Position numbers and translations under genes: made by a program. A stretch of 64,000 nucleotides of DNA. It comes from Paraburkholderia sp. C35. Its GTDB lineage: Bacteria > Pseudomonadota > Gammaproteobacteria > Burkholderiales > Burkholderiaceae. Shown piece by piece: positions 57,492-64,000 of the stretch (position 1 is its first letter; the number at the start of each line of letters is the position of its first letter). The notes below the pieces were generated by a model. The model did not search any database, was not told the DNA's origin, and saw nothing but the letters and a program-made list of their open reading frames with translations. Where the stretch lies: the NCBI RefSeq assembly GCF_003121405.1, contig NZ_QBUY01000022.1, positions 1-64,000 of the forward strand, written 5' to 3'.

Positions 57492-57950
57492 ATGCGCACC
57501 ACACTTGTTGCATGCCTGAGCGCCGCGCTGTTCGCGTTGCCGCTCACGGAAGCGAAAGCGGCTGCTGCCGTGGCCGCCGCCGCACAACCGCTTGCCCCCA
57601 TCTCCATGACGGGTGTCTCCGACACGGGCGACACAGTCGAATTGCGCTTCGACGCGTTGCCGTCGAAGTCCGGCACGCTCACCATCAAGGGCGACCGGTC
57701 GAATTCCCCTGCAAAATCCTTTCCGGTTTCCTACGAACTCGAGCCCGTCGCAAAGAACGCGCTCGAAAGTCCGATCGTCAGGATTACGTTCGACAATCAT
57801 CAGAAGATGACGATCGCTTGCGATCCGCTGTCGGATAACTGTCATGCCGATGGGTACCCGACGGTCGGCGGCACCAGCTTCTCTATCCTCTGGCATATCA
57901 CACGCGCCGACACGAAGACCGCGCAGGCCAGAACGCACGCTTCGCCGTAG
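57492..57950 (+). CDS. Small secreted protein of unknown function
   Basis: A 152-residue protein with a clear signal peptide (MRTTLVACLSAALFALPLTEAKA). The mature part is beta-rich with two cysteines (CDPLSDNCHADG), possibly a disulfide. ATG 57492 gives a standard signal peptide; ATG 57468 or 57459 would extend it. I recognise no family. It is divergent from the sugar-1-P transferase gene. Confidence 0.65.
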   Translation: MRTTLVACLSAALFALPLTEAKAAAAVAAAAQPLAPISMTGVSDTGDTVELRFDALPSKSGTLTIKGDRSNSPAKSFPVSYELEPVAKNALESPIVRITFDNHQKMTIACDPLSDNCHADGYPTVGGTSFSILWHITRADTKTAQARTHASP

Positions 57951-58095
57951 TGCGCGTGCGTGTCCCGCGAGGGCGAGCGCCGTCCGTCCCACATGCTGCG
58001 TCATGGATAGTCCCTATGTAGCGCGTCCTTAACGTTGCCGTTAGCCATCGATGGGGCTGCCATCCCGGCTGGCCGACTGCACGTCACGGACACTC

Positions 58096-59661
58096 ATGCT
58101 CAACAACATCACCATCCGGCAAGGACTGACGCTCGTCATCGGCATCTTCGCGGCATTTCTCCTGATCGTGATCGGCGTCGGCTGGGGCGCGCTGAAATTC
58201 ACCAACGATGGCTTGCAGAACGTGCAGCAGTCGTCGTCGTCGATGAACGCGCTGACGTCGAGCTCGGAGAAGCTGCTGCAGGTGCGGCTCTCGCTGGGCA
58301 GCTACGAGACGCTCTTTAGCGTCGGCAAGGACACGGATGGGCTGCTCGCCGCCGCGCACAAGGTGCTGGAATCGTCGAATGCAGATTTCCGTGCGTACAT
58401 GGCCGGACCGTTCGGCAGCGACGAAGAGGGCAAGCTCGCGCAAACCGTGGCGCAGGCGCGCGCCGCGCTCGTCGATCAGGCAATCGAGCCGGAGCACAAG
58501 GCCCTCGTCGACAACGACTTCAACACCTTCCGCACGATCCAGGGCGAGACGGCGGACCGCTTCTACCGCGTCTACGCAAAGGCGATCGACGCGCTCAAGC
58601 GTGCACAGCACGACAACCAGCAACGCGCGGCAGATCAGTTGAGCCGGCGCTTCATGATCTCGACGGCGTTGTTCATCGCGATCGGCGTGGCGGCTGTCGT
58701 GGTCGGCGCGATGGCGCGCGCGGGTCTCGCGGCGGCAGTCGTGAAGCCGGTCAACCAGACCATCCGCCACTTCCGCAGCATGGCCGAAGGCGATCTGACC
58801 ACGGCGGTCAAGGTGCGCTCGCGTAACGAAATGGGCCAGTTGCTGCAGGCGCTGTCGCAGATGCGCGATGGTCTGGTCGACACGGTATCGAAGGTGCGCG
58901 GCAGCACGCATTCGATCACGCTCGGCGCAAACGAGATCGCCGCAGGCAACGCGGACCTGTCGAGCCGCACCGAGCAGCAGGCCGCTGCGCTTCAGGAAAC
59001 GGCGGCGAGCATGGAAGAACTGTCGGCGCCCGTCAAGCAGAACACCGACAACGCGAAGCTCGCGAGCCGTCTCGCGCAAGGCGCACTCGATACTGTCGTG
59101 CGCGGCAGCGACGTGGTCACGCGTGTCACGGAAACGATGGATGGCATCACCACGTCGTCGCGCAAGGTCGGTGAGATTATCGGCATCATCGAGGGCATCG
59201 CGTTCCAGACCAACATCCTCGCGCTGAATGCGGCCGTCGAGGCGGCGCGTGCAGGCGAGCAGGGACGTGGCTTTGCAGTCGTGGCTTCCGAAGTGCGCGC
59301 GCTCGCGCAGCGCTCGGGCGCAGCGGCAAAGGAAATCCGCGAACTGATCGGCGATTCGACGGCGCAGGTCGCGCAGGGCGCGTCGCTGGTCGCCGACGCG
59401 CGCAAGACCATGGAAGAGGCAATGAACTCCGTGCAGCGCGTGACGGGCATCATGTCGGAGATCGAAGGCGCCGCGCACGAGCAGAGCGACGGCATCGAAC
59501 AGATAAACAAGGCAATCGGCCAGATCGACGAAGTGACTCAGCAGAACGCGGCACTCGTCGAGCAGGCTGCGGCGGCGGCGAAGACGCTTGAAGCTCAGGC
59601 GGTGGTGCTGCGCGAGGCGGTGGCTGTGTTCCGTCTTGAGGTCACCGCCAGCGTCGCGTAA
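58096..59661 (+). CDS. Methyl-accepting chemotaxis protein
   Basis: A 521-residue chemoreceptor: first membrane segment at about 10-30 (LTLVIGIFAAFLLIVIGVGW), a four-helix periplasmic ligand domain (about 35-185), second membrane segment (FMISTALFIAIGVAAVVVGAM), HAMP domain (about 215-268), then the cytoplasmic signalling domain with the hairpin tip GIIEGIAFQTNILALNAAVE and AGEQGRGFAVVASEVRALAQ. The segment EELSAPVKQNTDNAK differs slightly from the usual EELTATVKQN. ATG 58096 starts just before the first membrane segment. The ligand is unknown. Its 3' end is partly duplicated at 62.1 kb. Confidence 0.94.
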   Translation: MLNNITIRQGLTLVIGIFAAFLLIVIGVGWGALKFTNDGLQNVQQSSSSMNALTSSSEKLLQVRLSLGSYETLFSVGKDTDGLLAAAHKVLESSNADFRAYMAGPFGSDEEGKLAQTVAQARAALVDQAIEPEHKALVDNDFNTFRTIQGETADRFYRVYAKAIDALKRAQHDNQQRAADQLSRRFMISTALFIAIGVAAVVVGAMARAGLAAAVVKPVNQTIRHFRSMAEGDLTTAVKVRSRNEMGQLLQALSQMRDGLVDTVSKVRGSTHSITLGANEIAAGNADLSSRTEQQAAALQETAASMEELSAPVKQNTDNAKLASRLAQGALDTVVRGSDVVTRVTETMDGITTSSRKVGEIIGIIEGIAFQTNILALNAAVEAARAGEQGRGFAVVASEVRALAQRSGAAAKEIRELIGDSTAQVAQGASLVADARKTMEEAMNSVQRVTGIMSEIEGAAHEQSDGIEQINKAIGQIDEVTQQNAALVEQAAAAAKTLEAQAVVLREAVAVFRLEVTASVA

Positions 59662-59667
59662 GAGTCA

Positions 59668-60172
59668 CCACGCCTACACTAAACGCCAAACCGCGCGATA
59701 TCGCCGTCTCAAGGTGGTCGCCTCATTGCACTTCAATGATTTCGGGTGGTGCTTTACCCGGATTCTCTAGCCGGCGCGAGTGTCGAGAGGGATGCAGGTA
59801 GCGCGCTTCTCGGTCGCCAGAGATGTCTCGTCGAGGTGGGGGATACATGAGTTGCCTTTGCGACGAAAACGCATCTGCAACGAGCCCCCGTTGCCTCATG
59901 ATGAAGCACGGGGATTTTATCCACCCCCCCTGATTGACTTTGGCGGCAGCGTTTGTCCGCTCTCGTGCTAAGAGCCGCCGATTCTCGTATCAGCGTACCC
60001 GACTGCTGCGCGCCCAGATTGACGATGACGCACTTGACCTGCATGCGCGCGCCTTGAGCTACGCTTTCACAGGAACCCCGCGGACGCACGACGCGTCGAT
60101 GTCGCTCATATCGAGCAGTAGGTTGCCCGGATTCTTTAGCCAGCATAGCGTGCTTGGCGGACTATAAGTCGA
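59668..60172 (-). pseudogene. Decayed copies of the manC 3' end
   Basis: The minus strand repeats, with many changes, the C-terminal coding sequence of manC. From 59668 to about 59920 it aligns from the stop codon inward (RLENPGKAPPEIIEVQ against RLENPGKTPLELIEVQ). About 60015-60090 reads RMQVKCVIVNLGAQ against RFQVKRIIVKPGGR. About 60095-60172 is a second copy of the LENPG segment. Stops and shifts make it non-coding. It directly follows the chemoreceptor, as the true manC end follows the chemoreceptor relic at 62.2 kb. Confidence 0.8.
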
Positions 60173-60223
60173 CGCCACGCGCACGCCGCGCGCAAGCTCA
60201 ATCCGTTTGCGCGCAACCAGCGG

Positions 60224-61873
60224 TCACTGCCAGCTGATCTTGTACAGGACTTGCCCTTCCAACGCATGGCCAGTCGCGGCCCACCCGTCTTTCCAGACGT
60301 CATAAGGCGAGTAGAACGACTTCACCTCTGTCTTCTTGAGACCGCTGCGATCACACAGATTCAGCGACTGCGCGAATCCACGGCACTCGTCGCTCGCGGA
60401 CTCAGGCGCATCCATTGGCAGCACGACCCACTGAATACCATTTTTTTGCAGGTAGTCCGCGGCGCGTCCAGCAAACAAATAAGGCACAAACGCCGGATCC
60501 ACCAAACCGCCGAGGTCCGCAACCTTTCTGCCGCTGTAGAAGCCGATTCCGCCGATGTCGAACGCCGCCACCACCTGATCATTCGGCACATTCGCGGCCA
60601 GCCACTTTCCCATCCGGACATGGGTATCGTTGACGTGCTGAATCCCATCGTCGGTGATTGCCGACCACTCAAACAACGTGCCGGATGCAAGCGCGAATAG
60701 AGCCAGGATGGTCGCGAAGCTGTAACGCCGACTCCACCTCGCAGACCACTTGAAGCGCAACGAAATTATTCGGCCAATTTCAAGCAGACCGGACGCCATC
60801 AACGGGAACACGAACAGCAGCACCATCGCGTGATACCGCATGCCGGTGCCGATCGCCGGAAAGAGGAGGAAATACACGCCAAGGTAAGCCACTGCCAGCA
60901 CGATTAGGAACAGCGTGTGATACGCGCGAACCCGTAGTAAGCGCCCGATGCCAAACACCGTCAGCAGCGCGAAGACCATTGACAACCCAAGGCGCAACGC
61001 GTTGCTGAGCGTGCCTTCCTCAAAATTGACAAAGCTTCCAGTTATCTGGAACAGGCACGAACGGATGAAGTGCAGGATGATGATCGGCTTGAGCGTCGCC
61101 GTGTCACGAAAATACAGCCATTTTCTGCCGCTCACCGTGACTGGCAGGAAAGAGTGAGAGGTCAGATAATTATCAAGCATGACAAACATAATCGCTACGA
61201 CGCAGGGCACGACAATACCGACCAGCGGCCGCCAGCGCCTCGTGGCGAGATACCCGCCTACCAGGAATATGGGGAGGAGCGCCGCCGCTTCTGGACGGGT
61301 AGCGATCGCTCCTGCGAAACACAGCCCGCACATCACTGTATGCGGCACACCCGCAAACGTGCTGCGGGAGAACAGGAAATGCGCGGCTAGAAAGAGGCAC
61401 GCAATGAGTAGCAAATGCTCCATGCCGGTTGCGATCAGCCAGACGAAATTCCCATACAGCACGGGCAACGACACCAGCGCGACGCACTCGAGTGTCGGCA
61501 GCTTGTCGCGCCGCGCAGTCCAATACAGAACAACGAGTATCAGTGCCAGAAACAGCGAGTTAAGGATCAGCAGATAGAGCGGATGGTTGAGCGACGGAAA
61601 CACCAGATAATTGATCGAGATAATCCACGGCCAGATTGCGCTCGAGGAGCCAGACGAGGCAACGCCGGGAATGAAGCCGGGAATGCCGAATTCAGCCGCA
61701 TGTTGTCCAACCACCTGATGGATCCACGAATCATCGAGTGGGAATCCGTTATTCTTCAACACCGGCCAGCCGATTATCGCAACGGCGATAATAAAGCACG
61801 CAATCGGAATGAAAATGGCTAGACCATCAGCGTGTCCATCCTCGCGGATGGCGCTACCGTTAGCATTCTGCAT
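60224..61873 (-). CDS. GT-C-type polytopic membrane glycosyltransferase
   Basis: A 549-residue protein with about eleven membrane segments. The first loop reads KNNGFPLDDSWIHQVVGQH, the DD acidic pair typical of GT-C enzymes, and a soluble C-terminal part starts near residue 430 (RMGKWLAANVPNDQVVAAFD, DIGGIGFYSGRKVADLGGLV). No characterised member is recognised. It is bounded by decayed manC sequence on one side and by a decayed chemoreceptor end on the other, so it was probably inserted at the chemoreceptor/manC junction. A role in periplasmic glycan modification is inferred. Confidence 0.72.
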   Translation of the reverse strand: MQNANGSAIREDGHADGLAIFIPIACFIIAVAIIGWPVLKNNGFPLDDSWIHQVVGQHAAEFGIPGFIPGVASSGSSSAIWPWIISINYLVFPSLNHPLYLLILNSLFLALILVVLYWTARRDKLPTLECVALVSLPVLYGNFVWLIATGMEHLLLIACLFLAAHFLFSRSTFAGVPHTVMCGLCFAGAIATRPEAAALLPIFLVGGYLATRRWRPLVGIVVPCVVAIMFVMLDNYLTSHSFLPVTVSGRKWLYFRDTATLKPIIILHFIRSCLFQITGSFVNFEEGTLSNALRLGLSMVFALLTVFGIGRLLRVRAYHTLFLIVLAVAYLGVYFLLFPAIGTGMRYHAMVLLFVFPLMASGLLEIGRIISLRFKWSARWSRRYSFATILALFALASGTLFEWSAITDDGIQHVNDTHVRMGKWLAANVPNDQVVAAFDIGGIGFYSGRKVADLGGLVDPAFVPYLFAGRAADYLQKNGIQWVVLPMDAPESASDECRGFAQSLNLCDRSGLKKTEVKSFYSPYDVWKDGWAATGHALEGQVLYKISWQ

Positions 61874-62098
61874 GGCATCTCATTGCGAAGGGTCGTTGAT
61901 GCGACAACAACGGCAGAATTGATTCGTCACTCAGCTTGGACCGCGACAACATTTACCAGCCTAACAAGGCCAGAGTCGCCGTCTGTGCGGCAGCGCACGT
62001 TAGCTCCGGCACCGCTCCCCGCGAAGCGCCGCGGCGCCTGCGCCCTCAGCCTGCGCACTGGCACGACTCTGCACAAGCCACCAACTATTTATCGAATT
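61874..62098. other. Upstream region of the GT-C gene, no gene seen
   Basis: No coding frame with good codon use. It should contain the promoter of the minus-strand GT-C gene, but no boxes are clear. Confidence 0.4.
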
Positions 62099-62231
62099 AG
62101 CGTTTGGACGCGGCAGAACCCGGCACTCGTCGAGCAGGCGGCACTCGCTGCGAAGACCCTTGGCGCAGGCTCGGGTGTTACGCGGGGCAATCGCCGTGTT
62201 CCGCCTCGAAGCTGCCGCGAGCGTTGCCTGA
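62099..62231 (+). pseudogene. Decayed 3' end of a chemoreceptor gene
   Basis: Reads RQNPALVEQAALAAKTLGA, then after a frame change LRGAIAVFRLEAAASVA and stop. The real chemoreceptor ends QQNAALVEQAAAAAKTLEA ... LREAVAVFRLEVTASVA. It is a diverged copy rather than a recent duplicate and stops 3 bases before the manC stop codon. Confidence 0.85.
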
Positions 62232-62234
62232 GAC

Positions 62235-63776
62235 TCAGCTACCCACACGCCCATACTGATCGTCAAACCGCACGATATCGTCTTCGCCGAGATAACTGCC
62301 CGATTGCACCTCGATCAGTTCGAGCGGCGTCTTGCCCGGATTCTCCAGCCGGTGCAACGTGCCGAGCGGGATATACGTCGACTGGTTCTCCGTCAGCAGG
62401 AACGTCTCCTCGCCGCGCGTCACGCGCGCGGTGCCGCGCACGACGATCCAGTGCTCCGCGCGATGATGATGCATCTGCAGCGATAGCCGCCCACCCGGTT
62501 TCACGATGATGCGCTTCACCTGGAAACGCTCGCCGTGATCGATCGAGTCATAGCAGCCCCATGGCCGCTCGACCTTCCGATGCACTTTCGCTTCCGTGTT
62601 CTTTGCCTCTTTCAGGCGCGTCACGATCGCCTTGACGTCCTGCACGCGATCTTTGGCGGCAACGAGCACGGCGTCTGCCGTCTCGACCACCACGACACCT
62701 GTCACGCCGACACATGCCACCAGCCGGCCTTCCGAGTGCGCATAAGTATCGCTTGCGCCTTCGAGTAGCACGCGGCCACGCGAGACATTGCCTGCCGTGT
62801 CTTTCTTGCTGACATCCCATACGGCGTCCCACGCGCCGACATCGGACCAGCCCGCCGTCAGCGGCACGATGATGCCCATCAGCTTCGGATCGTCGCCGAT
62901 ACGCTCCATCACCGCGTAATCGATCGAGTCGTTCGGGCAGGCCGCAAACGCGGCGCGGTCGATCTGCAACGCGCCGTCGCTCGTGACGCTCGCCCGCTCA
63001 TGCGACGCCCGGCATGCAGCCGCAATGTCCGGCCGGCAGGCCGTGATCGCCGCGAGCCACACCGACGCGCGCATCACGAAGATGCCGCTGTTCCACCAGT
63101 ACTCGCCCGACGCGACGTATTGTTCCGCCGTTTCCTGCGCGGGCTTTTCGACGAAGCGTTCGATGCTGCGCGCGCCGCGTCCATCGGCGGGCAGTCCTGT
63201 CTTGATGTAGCCGTAGCCGGTTTCCGCGCGCTCGGGCGGCACGCCGAGCGTGACGATTGCGTCGCGCAGCGCGTGCTGGATTGCCTGCTGCAATGTCGAG
63301 ACGAACGCGGCGTCGTCGGCGATCAGATGATCGGCGGGCATCACGACGAGAATGGGATCTTCGCCATGACGGGCATCTGCGAGCGCTGTCAGTGCGGCAA
63401 TCGTCAGCGCGGGCGCTGTGTTACGCGGCGACGGTTCCAGCACGACGCGCGATTCGCATGCGCAACGCTCAAGCCGTTCCTTCGTCGGCAATCGCAGTTC
63501 TTCGCTGCAGACCACGAGCGTCGGCTGTGTCCTGACGACATGCGGTGCGGGATGTTCGTGAGTCGGTGCGCGCAAGCCCAGCGTTCGCCGCAGCGTGGCT
63601 TCGAGCAGCGACTCCTCGCTCGTCAGTCCGATCAGCTGTTTCGGGCATTGTTCGCGAGACAGCGGCCACAGACGCGTGCCGGAGCCGCCCGCCAGTACGA
63701 CAGGCTGAATGACGCAGGCTAGCTGGGTCTCGTGATCAAGAATTTCCTGGGCGGCTGCTTCTGCAATGACGTTCAT
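62235..63776 (-). CDS. manC: Mannose-1-phosphate guanylyltransferase/mannose-6-phosphate isomerase
   Basis: A 513-residue type II enzyme that makes GDP-mannose. The N-terminal GDP-mannose pyrophosphorylase domain has [20 protein letters not shown] and FVEKPAQETAEQYV; the C-terminal cupin isomerase domain has RPWGCYDSIDHGERFQVKRI and LSLQMHHHRAEHWIVVRG. ATG 63776 follows GGGAG; ATG 63788 has no ribosome-binding site. GDP-mannose would feed mannose or GDP-6-deoxysugar synthesis with the Rmd-like enzyme. Parts of its 3' end are found decayed at 59.7-60.2 kb. Confidence 0.95.
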   Translation of the reverse strand: MNVIAEAAAQEILDHETQLACVIQPVVLAGGSGTRLWPLSREQCPKQLIGLTSEESLLEATLRRTLGLRAPTHEHPAPHVVRTQPTLVVCSEELRLPTKERLERCACESRVVLEPSPRNTAPALTIAALTALADARHGEDPILVVMPADHLIADDAAFVSTLQQAIQHALRDAIVTLGVPPERAETGYGYIKTGLPADGRGARSIERFVEKPAQETAEQYVASGEYWWNSGIFVMRASVWLAAITACRPDIAAACRASHERASVTSDGALQIDRAAFAACPNDSIDYAVMERIGDDPKLMGIIVPLTAGWSDVGAWDAVWDVSKKDTAGNVSRGRVLLEGASDTYAHSEGRLVACVGVTGVVVVETADAVLVAAKDRVQDVKAIVTRLKEAKNTEAKVHRKVERPWGCYDSIDHGERFQVKRIIVKPGGRLSLQMHHHRAEHWIVVRGTARVTRGEETFLLTENQSTYIPLGTLHRLENPGKTPLELIEVQSGSYLGEDDIVRFDDQYGRVGS

Positions 63777-64000
63777 CGTGTCTCCCATGACGCCGGGCCA
63801 GGGTAAATGACACGGTGCCGTTGTGTCTGCTCATTCAATCAAACGTCACGCGGGATTTCTGTGCGTCGGGGCACAAAAAGCAGTGAGGGCTCCCGTTGAG
63901 GCTGTGGCAGTGAAGCGCCGACGAACGGCAGTGTGCTCGTGGCCTTGGGCGGCTCGGTGACCGAAGCAAATATCTGTGTGAAGCGGCTCGCGCCATGCAG

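Noticed and set aside
58084-59478. 464-codon minus-strand frame inside the chemoreceptor
   Set aside because: Arg/His-rich antisense shadow of a strongly supported gene.

Overview
The window looks like chromosome 1 of a Burkholderiaceae bacterium, most like Paraburkholderia, Caballeronia or Burkholderia. This rests on high GC with strong G/C bias at third codon positions, on the gene order thiD / rubredoxin / yqgE-ruvX-pyrR-pyrB-pyrC'-plsC / apaH, and on an O-antigen locus that begins beside apaH with rfbBACD-wzm-wzt. The genus is an inference from gene content.

Layout. (1) 1-6.3 kb: a 5'-truncated glycine-rich protein, a zinc-ribbon membrane protein, a GAF protein, and groES-groEL with a sigma70 promoter, a perfect CIRCE operator and a strong bidirectional terminator. 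(2) 6.3-16.3 kb: housekeeping genes, namely cysC, thiD, rubredoxin, a ChpA-like protein, yqgE, ruvX, pyrR, pyrB, a dihydroorotase-like subunit that lacks the metal-binding HxH, an acyltransferase and apaH. (3) 16.6-29.5 kb: the core of an ABC-transporter-dependent O-antigen locus: a GDP-sugar reductase, dTDP-rhamnose synthesis, Wzm/Wzt with a C-terminal glycan-binding extension, a 1087-residue methyltransferase/coiled-coil/two-glycosyltransferase fusion, and the four enzymes for GDP-D-glycero-D-manno-heptose. (4) 29.9-37.7 kb: a visibly more AT-rich, tightly coupled cassette: CDP-glucose synthesis and dehydration, a sulfotransferase, an APH-like kinase, an NAD-dependent epimerase/reductase, a split transketolase and a GtrA/GtrB pair. 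(5) 38.1-41.7 kb: an intact IS66-family element inserted, with an 8-bp target duplication, into a decayed IS66-family element. (6) 41.9-47.7 kb: a minus-strand group: polytopic membrane protein, 2OG-Fe(II) oxygenase, methyltransferase and a second sulfotransferase. (7) 48.2-57.4 kb: a GT2/GT-C pair, then glycosyltransferase - epimerase - polyprenyl-P sugar-1-P transferase - WbpM-type dehydratase, and a second, convergent sugar-1-P transferase. (8) 57.5-64 kb: a small secreted protein, a chemoreceptor, a GT-C membrane protein flanked by decayed copies of the manC and chemoreceptor 3' ends, and manC.

Together these genes suggest a rhamnose- and heptose-containing O polysaccharide made on a lipid carrier in the cytoplasm, probably capped or length-controlled by the methyltransferase fusion and exported by Wzm/Wzt. 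Several accessory modules would modify it: a putative CDP-linked branched sugar, sulfation and periplasmic glycosylation from polyprenyl-P sugars. The strongest candidate for an undescribed system is region 4. CDP-4-keto-6-deoxyglucose is made next to a split transketolase, but no RfbH-type dehydrase is present, which fits thiamine-dependent attachment of a two-carbon branch to the sugar.
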